Of a stretch of 21,917 bases of DNA, positions 1-8,944 are shown piece after piece. The notes under the pieces are model-generated. The model worked only from the letters and a program-made list of their open reading frames with translations. It searched no databases and was not told the origin of the DNA. The translations under genes were made by a program, and so were the position numbers. Numbering within the stretch: the stretch's first letter is position 1; each line of letters opens with the position of its first letter. This stretch comes from Chytridium lagenaria (lineage: Eukaryota; Chytridiomycota; Chytridiomycetes; Chytridiales; Chytridiaceae): contig JAHLKC010000281.1 of assembly GCA_025449115.1 (NCBI GenBank), positions 1-21,917 on the forward strand, in the 5' to 3' direction.

Positions 1-616
1 TCTTAATTTATTCCATGTCTCCTTGTCCACTTGAAAACACGAGGTCATCCTCTCAGTATCCTTAAAATATTCGATGTACGGTCCCCAGCTTAGCCAAACT
101 ATTACTTGGCCAAATCTTCTCCCTTCAATGCAATGCTTTTCATAGGAAATTTACTACACTTGAATGCTCGTTCTAAGCTACAAGGACCAAAGCTGATCTC
201 TTGCATCCCTCTCTTCGTATTTCTTTTAGAAAATGGCCGGTGCCATAACCATGGTCTAAGCTCCACATTCCGTCACGATTTCTCATAACCATCGTAAAAC
301 ACCCCCATTTGCTCCTCCGTCGCTGCTATATTTCCATCCTTCTCTTTGAAGCTCATGGAAAACCTTGCAATTAAATCGTATTGCCTCATTTATCGTAGTG
401 TAGAGCGCTTTGCCGCGATCTTTTTGTAATTTCAACACCCAAACCATCGCCCAATTTTTTTCGCTTCAGAGTGCAGCTTCTTGTAGCTGCAGTAAGAACC
501 TCACGGTCGCTGCCCTTTCCATCACCAGCACTGTAAAACTCGGAACCTTTGTGAAGAAAAAACGTGTATCGGTCCAAGGTTTGTGCTGAAAACAGGACAC
601 GCATGATCCACGAGCA
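1..616 (-). pseudogene. Broken, unidentified coding stretch at the left edge
   Basis: I do not recognise the product. On the minus strand an acceptor-like TTTTTTGCAG at 626-617 precedes a frame open from 616 to 386. One base out of register, an ATG at 389 opens a protein-like frame to a TGA at 275-273; the same frame then stays open to a TAA at 104-102. A third frame, containing WGPYIEYFKDTERM, runs off the window at position 1. The residues are mixed and hydrophilic with no low-complexity bias, unlike random AT-rich translation. The breaks resemble the single-base slips in the neighbouring genes, so this may be a real gene with indel errors; it could equally be a decayed relic. The 3' end lies outside the window. 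Confidence 0.3.
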
Positions 617-921
617 CTGCAAAAAACCATTCTAGCGTAACGAGAGTTCGAGATCAGGGTGAGTTGATGTCCTGTAATGATGCCATTCTTTTCAGCCAGA
701 CGGTGGGAGTCCTTGTGATTATGTATTGAAATGAAAGGCGAACGTGTGGCGAGACAGACAGCTGGAACGATGGAGGTAAATTGACTCGACTCGCATGGCG
801 AGTTCGAGGATAGCAGTGAAGCGAAGGATGCGGCAATGGATCTCGAGAGGGAGCTGCGTGCGCTCTGATCATAGCGAATGGAGGGTGATGGACTGTTTGT
901 TTGTGCATCATTGCAACAAAC

Positions 922-948
922 AAAAAAAAAAAAAAAAAAAAAAAAAAA
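922..948 (+). repeat. 27-A homopolymer just before the BMT2 start codon
   Basis: An uninterrupted run of 27 adenines ends two bases before the ATG at 951. It would lie in the 5' leader of the BMT2 transcript. Its true length is uncertain because homopolymers in this half of the window look unreliable. Confidence 0.8.
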
Positions 949-950
949 GA

Positions 951-1892
951 ATGAAGAAACGACGGCCAAGGTCGCTCGTTGAGCCTACTCCTCGTTCCAA
1001 GCCATCCACCCACCGCACCATCCCCTCCCACCGCACCCAAAAGATCATCTCCACCTACCATGCTCTCAACAAACGTCTCTCACTCTGTCTCAAACAAAAC
1101 GACGAAGCAGGTGCTACCCTCATCCACACCCAAATGGCCGCCATAGGTGGTCTCGATGCCTACCAAAAAGCATCCCTCCGAGGTGGTGATGAACGAAAGG
1201 GAAAGGGAGCTTGTGGGAAATGGCTTGTACCGATATTGAAAAAGGAAGAACTTGTGGATGGGGGTGAGAGGGTGAGGTTGTTGGATGTGGGGGCTGTGAA
1301 TGGGGAGACTTATGCGAGACAGAGAGGGTGGATGGAAGTTACGTCGATTGATTTGAATCCTCAACACCCAGGGATATTGAAGGAGGATTTTTTTGAAAGA
1401 CCGATACCGACAGTGGATGGGAAAGGTTTCATGTTCTTTGTTTGTCGCTTGTTGTCAACTTTGTTGGAGAGCCGGAACGGAGAGGTGAGGATTCTTTCGG
1501 TATTCGCTTCTTTCGGTATTCGCTTCCGGTCTCAGTTTTTGCTTTTTTTCCTGTTGGTCGTGACGGAGGGAAAGCTACCACTACCCCATCACTGACGTCA
1601 AAGTCCCAGGTGAGATGCTCCGTCGTACCCACCAATTCCTCCTCCCAAACGGTCTTCTCTACCTCGTTCTCCCCCTCCCCTGCGTCACCAACTCTCGCTA
1701 CCTCACCCACGACCGTCTCACAAAGATCATGACTTCCCTCCGTTTCCAAGAAACCCACCACCATTTTTCTACAAAGCTAGCGCATTTTATTTATCGGAGA
1801 CGAGACAGTGGGGAAGAGAGGGAGTGGAAGAAGGAGGAGGTGAATCCAGGAGCGGGAGGAATAATTTTACGATTGTGGTGAAGATGACGTGA
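951..1892 (+). CDS. BMT2: BMT2-like 25S rRNA adenine-N1 methyltransferase (frame-slipped)
   Basis: SAM-dependent nucleolar enzyme of the Bmt2 family, which in yeast makes an m1A in 25S rRNA. ATG 951 follows the A27 leader. Exon 1 (951-1484) carries the conserved LGGLDAYQKAS-like block (IGGLDAYQKASLRGGDERKG), a SAM-binding motif I region (LLDVGAVNGETY), the acidic strand TSIDLNPQHP and DFFERPIP. A GT-AG intron spans 1485-1609 (GTGAGG donor, CTGAC branch, CCCAG acceptor). Joining gives ERRG-EML, and exon 2 (1610-1892) has the family hallmark LLYLVLPLPCVTNSRY. Two -1 slips break the frame: beside GGG at ~1420-1426, after which FHVLCLSLVVNFV resumes, and beside GGG at ~1854-1859, after which the family-typical ending RNNFTIVV precedes a TGA at 1890-1892. 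One extra G in each run would restore the family pattern, so sequence error is likelier than a pseudogene. Identity is secure. Confidence 0.85.
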
Positions 1893-2242
1893 CGGGGTTT
1901 AGTTTGTATAAATGAGTTTGGGTATGAACGGAAAGGGTGTACTCTGGCGAATTTCATGTCTATTTATATAGTCCATGCCGTTTATCATAGCAATGAATTT
2001 TCCGCCTTATCGCGTTGACTACAGATAGTCTATAACGATTTTTAAAAAGAAAGACGGCCGCAGAAACGCAAAAAGGTCCAAGTAGTGGGTTTCTTTTAAA
2101 AAGTATTTATCCAAACCCGACTTCCAGTCATGATGTTGAAATAGGCTTCATGAGGATGACTGTAAAGCACATTGGGAGGTCGTCGCCCTAAAGAGATGTA
2201 CCCTGAACATTTTTCAATTTTTCGTCTTCCATTCCTCCAAAC
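1893..2242. other. Intergenic, BMT2 to the next gene
   Basis: About 350 bases with TA-rich stretches (tatttatatag near 1960) and no supported gene. It should hold the BMT2 3' UTR and the promoter of the next plus-strand gene. An alternative in-frame ATG for that gene lies at 2196. Confidence 0.5.
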
Positions 2243-3165
2243 ATGGCATCCTTCTCCATCCCTTTCCACCTCACCCTCAACGCCATCCTCGGTCTCGGCA
2301 TCCACAAACCCCCACACCACATCCACACTCACCTCCATTCCCTTCCTCTCCTTCCCCTCTTTCAAAACATGGGTCTCCGCAGACATCACCAGCATCATCA
2401 CAACCACCCTACCCCGCCTTGTCGTCGCCTGTGTCGGGGTCATGGTTACCGGATATCGACGATGGATGTGGGGAGTCGGAAGAAAACTCGGGAGATGGTT
2501 GATAGGCTCGAGACGTGGGATGACGTTGAGGAGGAATGCGGTGAGAAGGGTGAGGAGACGTCGACAGGATATGAGGTTGAATCCATCTGTGGACTTGATT
2601 GATTTTGATGGTCCTGTGATGGTACCTCAACGAAGTCGATTTTCCCGGATCCCCACTAAAGACGTCAACAAGACACCGATTCCAGGGTTGAAAGATTTGA
2701 TTGCGAATTCCAAGACGGTGGCGTTTAAAAAACATGGTTCGACGGGGGTGTCTGATGGTCGAAAGATGCGAACGATGACACGGAAACTGTCAAAAGAGGA
2801 TATGGCCATGTTGTTGGATGAGACGGGTCCCGGTGTTTCGGATGGGTTGACGCCGTTGACGCCGTTGACGCCGTTACAACTTCTTGAGAGTATGGTGTCT
2901 CTGAAAGATTCGAAACAATGACACGGAAACTGTCAAAAGAGGATATGGCCATGTTGTTGGATGAGACGGGTTCTAGTGTTTCGGATGGGTTGACGCCGTT
3001 ACAACTTCTTGAGAGTATGGTGTCTCTGAAGATTCGAACAATGACACGGAAACTGTCAAAAGAGGATATGGCCATGTTGTTGGATGAGACGGGTCCCGTG
3101 TTTCGGATGGGTTGACGCCGTTACAACTTCTTGAGAGTATGGTGTCTCCAGTGGAGAGGGATTGA
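2243..3165 (+). CDS. Unidentified membrane-type protein with C-terminal repeats (frame-slipped)
   Basis: I do not recognise this family. ATG 2243 opens MASFSIPFHLTLNAILGLGI with strongly C-ending codons. The frame moves by one near the C5 run at 2309-2313 and continues as FKTWVSADITSII, then a probable membrane segment (LPRLVVACVGVMV), then a very basic stretch (RRNAVRRVRRRRQ) and a hydrophilic region (VDLIDFDGPVMVPQRS). The end is three tandem ~41-residue repeats containing RKLSKEDMAMLLDETG and TPLQLLESMV. Small A-run and G-run differences between copies shift the frame, so the open frame stops at 2921 although the repeats read on in other frames to SPVERD and a TGA at 3163-3165. An alternative start, ATG 2196, lies in the second frame. 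Hydrophobic plus Arg-rich segments suggest an organelle or ER membrane protein, which is only inference. Confidence 0.55.
2761..3150 (+). repeat. Three-copy coding tandem repeat (~125-142 bp unit)
   Basis: Copies lie at about 2761-2902, 2903-3027 and 3028-3150, each starting near GAAGATTCGAACAATGACAC and ending GAGAGTATGGTGTCTC. Copy 1 is longer because it holds three 9-base TTGACGCCG units (about 2848-2874) where the others have one. Copies are nearly identical except for one- and two-base indels in A and G runs. Confidence 0.9.
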
Positions 3166-3798
3166 ATGCGGGAATTTTGTTGTTTTTACTTTTGGACTCT
3201 TGTTTTTTTTTTTCTTGCATTTTTATGATATCCCCACACACACATACTGTATATCCCCCGCTTTATTTACTCGAATTCTAATGATTTGGCGTTGATATTG
3301 ACGGTCTTTTTATTTACTTGATCTTTTTCTTCTGAATGGAGGATTTTTTGATGGCAATGCTTTCTTGAAGTGGAATCACTCTTGTTTTTATTTACGGTCA
3401 ATTTGGACCACTTTATTTTCTAGTTTAATGCAACCCTTGCACTTTTTTTTTTTTTTCGGTCCATATTAGACCCACTTTATCTTTATGCCAAACGAATACA
3501 TCCAACATCATTCATCTTATCCTTTTCAAAGTTATCCTCCGCTGAAACACCAGCGACTCAAGTTTCTAACACTCTCTTAAATTATCTTGCAGTATACACC
3601 ACTCCCCGCTCCTCCTGTTGGTTCCCTGCTTGCTGGATCGGACGAGACCACATTGAATGAGAACATGGAAATCAAAGGCGTTCCCGAAACTGAGTTTTCT
3701 TGAAACATCTAAAATGTTCTACTCGACTGGTCTTCTAATATTCTCGCGCCTACGCAGAGGTAAACCCACATTGTCGTGAACATTATTTATTCACCAGC
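3166..3798. other. Intergenic, with one candidate coding exon
   Basis: AT-rich, with T runs near 3207 and 3450, no complete gene. A possible plus-strand exon at 3593-3703 is listed separately. Confidence 0.5.
3593..3703 (+). other. Candidate terminal exon of an unidentified small gene
   Basis: A CTAAC branch-like site near 3566 and a TTATCTTGCAG acceptor ending at 3592 precede a 36-residue open frame (YTPLPAPPVGSLLAGSDETT and onward) ending in TGA at 3701-3703. Upstream, ATG 3485 opens a protein-like frame (MPNEYIQHHSSYPFQSYPPL) in the same register but reaching a TAA before the acceptor. No good donor was found, so exon joining is unresolved. Confidence 0.25.
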
Positions 3799-4386
3799 GT
3801 TTAACGATAAAGGACGACTGTGACGGTTACTCCCATCGGTTCATTTAAAGAAGCGACAAGGATGTACCCTATCATCATACGAAAAACGAACCCAACGGTT
3901 CATCACCCCAACACCCGTTTCACCCACATTCATTAAATGGTACGAATAAAAAACTACCCACTTTATATTTATACCATAAAAAAAAACAAACTATACAACT
4001 CAACAACCTCCCATTAAAAAAGGTGGATATATAAAAGACGAGTCAAACAAAGGGGGACGAGTACAATACGAAAACTTAACAAAAAAAGGCAACGTTTAAC
4101 GATAAAGGACGACGGTGACGGTTACTCCCATCGGTTCATTTAAAGAAGCGACAAGGATGTACCCTATCATCAAACGAAAAACGAACCCGGTTCATCACCC
4201 CAACACCCGTTTCACCCACATTCATAAAACGGTACGAATAAAAAACTACCCACTTTATATTTATACCATAAAAAAAAAACAAAACTATACAACCCAACAA
4301 CCTCCCATTAAAAAAGGTGGATATATAAAAGACGAGTAAACAAAGGGGAACGAGTACAATACGAAAACGTAACAAAAAAAGGCAAC
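3799..4386. repeat. 295-bp tandem direct duplication
   Basis: Copy 1 (3799-4093) and copy 2 (4094-4386) both begin GTTTAACGATAAAGGACGAC and end AAAAAAAGGCAAC. They differ at roughly a dozen positions, including a 3-base indel at CCCAACGG versus CCCGG. I see no coding pattern, terminal inverted repeats or transposase. It lies downstream of the converging SWIRM gene. Confidence 0.92.
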
Positions 4387-4807
4387 CCTCGCTTTAACCC
4401 AAAAAGATAACGATCAATGTAAACAAACAAAATATAAAAAAGAAAGATGACAGGTCAAATAGACAGGGAAGGGGGTGTGTGAAATCATTCCCCCATAAAA
4501 AACGAAAGCAAAAGTTATTACTATGTGGATAAAGGGGGATAAGGATAATATAAAATGATAATGATACTTGTAAACATCGACAAAAGAAAAGGAGAACAAA
4601 CCACTCCAACGCACCCCATAAAAGAAAGAGTCTAAAAAAAAAGTTCAAATGAAAAAATAAAAACCAGGGTAAAAAAGAACCGTTGTATCGGTATACCGAT
4701 AAAAAAAATAAGTTACATAAAAAAAGGTTTTCAGTAAGAAAAAAGCACATCACCATATCCAAAAATCAAAAAAAAAACAAACGTAAAAAGCAGACCACGC
4801 CTCCCAC
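4387..4807. other. A-rich 3' flank of the SWIRM gene
   Basis: Strongly A-rich on the plus strand, T-rich on the transcribed minus strand, with many short A runs. It probably contains the 3' UTR and polyadenylation region of the minus-strand gene ending at 4808. No gene is supported. Confidence 0.5.
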
Positions 4808-7329
4808 TCAAGAATCACTTCCCACCACCACCACATCCTTCTCCTCCCCCTCCTTCATCCTCCCCTGCCTCTCCCTCAACCACTCCCTCCGTCTCTCCCA
4901 CTCCCCCTCCTCCCTCGGCACCCACCCCAACTCCAAAAACCAATCATAAAGTTTATTCACCTTATTCACATCAATCATAAACCACCGTCTCACATCCTTC
5001 TTCTTAAACACCCCCCTCGTAAAAGTAGCTCCAAGCACCACCTCCTTAATCCTCAAATACATCTCAGGCAACAACCTCAACGTCTTACACAACAAAGTCT
5101 CCTCCCTCGTCAACAAATCGAGGGACGGCGTGTCATCAGAAAACGTCATGGGACCGCCTTTGGGCCAGGATACAATCGAGGCTTGGGATGTGTCGCTAAA
5201 CCATTCGGTGAGGTTGACTTCGGGTGGGCAGATGGGAGTTTGACGGCCCGACGTTGGATCGCGAGCGCTGTGGTGGATTTGATGTGTGCCAGAGAGTGGT
5301 CGTCGTCGGTTTCGGCGTGAGGGGAGACGGGGCGGGTGGGTGGAGGGTTGGTGGTGAGGAGGGAGATGGTGGAATGACGGCGGAGAGGGAGTTGGGGGGT
5401 GGGTTGGAGGTAGAGGTCGAGGGAAGGGCGGCAATGGTGGAGTGACGACGAGAGAGGGAAGTAGGGGGTGGTTTAATAGAATCCATCTGAACGGGTGAAA
5501 CGGGAAGCTTGACCTTATTCTTCTTCTTCTTCTTCTTGGGGATGTGCACCTCCACATCACTTTTATCCTCCACCTCCTCCGCGACATTCCCATTTGAAAC
5601 AGGAAAAGATCTCTCAACAACCCTCTCTGCCCTATTCTCCACTCTCTCACTCTTTGAAACAGGAAACGGAATCTCAATATACCTCTCCCCTCCTCCTCCT
5701 CCTCCTCCTCCACCGCAAAAAACAACTCCATCCTCCTCCGTTTCCTCATCCCCTCATCCTCCTCCTCATCTCCTACACGCTTCTTGGAATCTTGTGCAGA
5801 AGGAAAGGCATTGATCTGGGTGAGGGGTTGACGGGTCGATGGGTGGGACTGCCGCTAGGTGTTTGGAGGGGAGTGAGGAGACCACCGTGACCAATGAGGG
5901 ATTGCTCCTCTTTGGTGATGATGGGTGGGAGGTCTGCTATGGATGCTGTCCTGGATCGCTTTGACCTTTTCTTTGAGATGCCTGTATGGATTCAAGGTTA
6001 ATAGGTAGAAATGCGCATCATGACAATGGGTGGCTGAGGTTGAAAATAAAAATAAAATTGAATAATTAAAAAAGGCCTGGCCCGCAATAAGCCCAGGCCC
6101 GCAACGGAGCCAATCCCAAAAAAGGAAATCTGCGGTGCTTTGCTCATAAAAACTGTGGAGAGAGAGCGGAGAGCGAAAACAAAAGTAGAACATAAAAAAG
6201 AAAACACAAAAGAATTTGGCTCACCTCCTGATGAGAGTGACATTGAGGACAATGCGTCACGGTGGGGCGACAAGGAGGCCGTCTTGCTCACTGCCACAAG
6301 AATCTTGGCCGCAACAAGAATATCATCATCGTCAACTCCAGCACGGGAAGCAGCAAAGGCTGCAGCTTTCATTGGTGTGGTTGATGGGACGGTGGTGATG
6401 ATGGGTGCCTTTGATGGGGAAGAGGGAGCTGGGGTTTGAGGGGGTGGAGTTGGGAGCTGTGCAGTGGGAAAGGGTTGAGGAGCTGAAAGAGGTTTAGAGG
6501 ATGGAATGGTGGTGGTGGATTGAGGCATGGATGGACGGTGGGTCTGTTGCTGAGGGTAAAATTGTTGTGGCATGGAATGGGTTGTTGATGCTGCTGCTGC
6601 TGCTGCCTGACATACATCATCTGGCCAGTGTGAGAGTGAGTCATCATCATTGGACGAAAGTGCTGCTGCTGGTGGTGTTGTTGTTGTTGAGAAGAGTACC
6701 AGTGAGCGGGTGGAGCCATCATGATGGGACCGGGACGAGTGTTGGCGTGCTGCTGCATGTTGGGAGGACGGAATGTCATCATGGGGATGCTGTGCAAGGT
6801 AGAGTTTTGGGGAATGGGGGATGCAGAGGAAGAGGAGCGGGAAGTGGTGGCGGTGGTGGTGGTAGTGTACTAGTCTGCTGCTGCTGCTGCTGCTGAGACT
6901 GGTGATGGTAGAGATGGCGGTTGGGGAAGGGTGGCCGGCAAGAGGGAGAAACGTTGAGCAAACTCGATAGAGTGTTGCTGCTGGTGTTGTTGTTGGGAAG
7001 GCATGATCATTTGAACGAGTTGAGGAGATGACGGTGAGGATCGAGGGTGATCGGCAGAGGGCGATAAGACAGAGGTGTAGGAAGGAGAGCAAGTGGAGCT
7101 TGGCATGGACATGACCAATTGAGGAGGGGTGGGCCTCTGTTGTTGTTGCTGCTGTTGTTGTGCTGCTGGGCATGCATTGACTGCAGCATGTGGGATGTAG
7201 GTTGACGATCATGCATCTGCTGAGGCTGTGTTTGGTGATCACGGTGGGATGCGGGGATGATGGCGTATGCAGGTGTTGGGGTTGAGTTTGGTTGGAGAGA
7301 GACGCGGATGGGGAGTGCTGAGCAAGCAT
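4808..7329 (-). CDS. Gln/Pro-rich protein with C-terminal SWIRM domain (FUN19/LAF-like; frame-slipped)
   Basis: Probable nuclear chromatin or transcription factor. The C-terminus (about 5230-4890) is a SWIRM domain of the fungal FUN19/LAF type: LTREETLLCKTLRLLPEMYL, KEVVLGATFTRGVFKKKDVR, then IDVNKVNKLYDWFLELGW. SWIRM is a helical DNA or nucleosome-binding fold. ATG 7329 begins MLAQHSPSASLSNQTQPQ. The long N-terminal part is Gln-, Pro- and Ser-rich with CAG/CAA tracts and ends exon 1 near SKTASLSPHRDALSSMSLSS. A GT-AG intron spans 5982-6224 (GTGAGC donor, ATACAG acceptor). Exon 2 starts ISKKRSKRSRTASIADLPPI and continues through IGHGGLLTPLQTPS, an acidic Glu run, PKKKKKKNK and a Pro/Ser-rich linker. 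At least six single-base register changes occur, in Gln tracts, near 5800, in the GAG run near 5700 and between 5330 and 5250. The domain call is firm; the exact protein is not. Confidence 0.72.
5688..5711. repeat. (CTC)n/(GAG)n trinucleotide run
   Basis: A run of CTC triplets, read as poly-Glu or poly-Gly on the coding minus strand depending on register. One of the SWIRM gene's frame changes falls at its edge. Confidence 0.8.
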
Positions 7330-8132
7330 TCTTGTGTTTGGAGTGATGATCAAGGTGTGATGATCACGTCGTAGGGTCTTTGAGGGTAGTAGTAGTGGTG
7401 CAGCTTATAAACAAAGGTGATCAGTGGTTGTTAGAGAGAGAGAGATAGAGTGGTTATAGAAGAAGGGGAGTGTAGCTGTGAGCAGAGTGTACTCGCAGGA
7501 GCTGAGCTGTTGAGAAAGAGTGAGTGAGAGAGAAGGAATCGTATTTAGGAAAAGCATGCATGCAGTATTTAATTATTAATGAGCACAGCAGCGGCGGATG
7601 AAAAATTAGATTCTTTCAAAGTGCTTGGCTGAGTCTTTTTATTAATATTTATTTATTTATTTATCACCTGCCCCCACAAACAGATCACCTCTCACTCTCT
7701 CTCCTCCCCACACCCACCCCATTGACATTGACGTACTTATATAGGTAATGATGATCCCATCTCTTAGCTCATAAATACTGTCTGTGCATAATATTATTGT
7801 ATGTATATCACTCTTTATTCATAGATAGAAGTAGTAATGTCTCATATATAAATACATAGTACTTGATGATAACATTAACATAAAAGTCTTTGGTCGCAGC
7901 GGGCATACACACTCATACTCATCCTATTACTACCTCACCCCCACACACACGCACACACTGCACACACACACTGTACACACACCACATTAAAAGTGATGCT
8001 TTGACACGCCGTTCCTTGTTTTCCAAGCAGCAAGAGTGTTTGTTCTATTTCAGAGAAAGTGGGTCTGGAACAAATGTAATTGTTTATATCGGGGATTGAA
8101 TTTCATAAGGACGTGTAACCAAGTGAATCATA

Positions 8133-8151
8133 CTATTGGATCATCCAATAG
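8133..8151. promoter_or_regulatory. Head-to-head CCAAT dyad
   Basis: CTATTGGAT-C-ATCCAATAG is a perfect 9-base inverted repeat with a one-base centre, placing a CCAAT box on each strand. CCAAT boxes are bound by the HAP/NF-Y complex. Its position between divergent genes makes a regulatory role plausible but unproven. Confidence 0.45.
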
Positions 8152-8845
8152 AATCAGCTTGTTCTATTGAACTAGAAGTTTCCTTATTAGGGAACAAGCC
8201 CTTCTCATCGATTGGAGACTTGTCATTCATCTATCTGTCATATTAACTGTCTGTCATCATCATCATCATTATTATTAAATAAATAAATAATTAATATCAT
8301 CGACATAATAATACCTATTAATATTTACAATGAATTGGTGGCAAAGCAAGTATATGTATTAAAGAAAGCGTATTAAATATAAAGGTAAAGAGATCATCAT
8401 CCCATCATCCATCAGTTGTTTGTGTATAATAAACACGCTTGAATTCTTCTTTTTATATTCAATAATATATATTATGAGGGGGGTAACACTTTATTCAGAG
8501 ACACTTTAAATAAGAAAAAGGTCATGGAGAGACAAGAGCAATCAACTATGATTACATATACAAAGAAAACACACCATCAAACATACATATTAGAGAAAGA
8601 GAAGAAGAATCAACTATATAATAATAATAAATAAAAGAAATCTAAATAAATATACACTATGTATCATATTAGTATATATTTATGACGGGAACTAACTGCA
8701 GGGCTCACTATAAAAAAGTAAAAGCAAAAGAAACAGAGCAAACAACGTGACGACAAACAAGCCCTCAGACACGTTGGTGTTACAACCTGCCCCAATTAAG
8801 GAAATGTTGAAATAATACATTTTTCATCTCTTTCTTTTATCTTTC

Positions 8846-8870
8846 CCATCCATCCATCCATCCATCCATC
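8846..8870. repeat. (CATC)n microsatellite
   Basis: Six CATC-type repeats in the pyrimidine-rich leader about 75 bases before the phosphatase start codon. Confidence 0.85.
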
Positions 8871-8944
8871 TTATACAAGGCCGTCTCTCCTTGTCCTCCC
8901 CCATCACATAGACGAACCTCATCTCGTGCACCCCACCATTCATC

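Larger units (their letters stand above)
7330..8944. promoter_or_regulatory. Divergent intergenic region, SWIRM gene to phosphatase gene
   Basis: 1.6 kb without a supported gene, separating two start codons that point away from each other, so it must carry both promoters and 5' leaders. It is AT-rich and full of simple repeats: GA-rich at 7432-7452, (ATTT)n at 7647-7664, CA-rich at 7905-7985, CAT/ATT/AAAT triplets and quads at 8254-8295, and (CATC)n at 8846-8870. A CCAAT dyad is at 8133-8151. Confidence 0.6.

Noticed and set aside
466..969. 167-codon minus-strand frame with a poly-Phe run
   Set aside because: It reads the A27 tract antisense, overlaps the BMT2 start and uses a region with conflicting frames; no domain is visible.
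3799..4386. Long terminal repeats of a retrotransposon
   Set aside because: The two copies abut with no internal region, no primer-binding site and no TG...CA ends.
5998..7353. Single 451-codon minus-strand frame
   Set aside because: Only parts of it follow the SWIRM gene; Gln-rich pieces switch to other frames and its end runs through the intron at 6224-5982. It is folded into the SWIRM gene entry.
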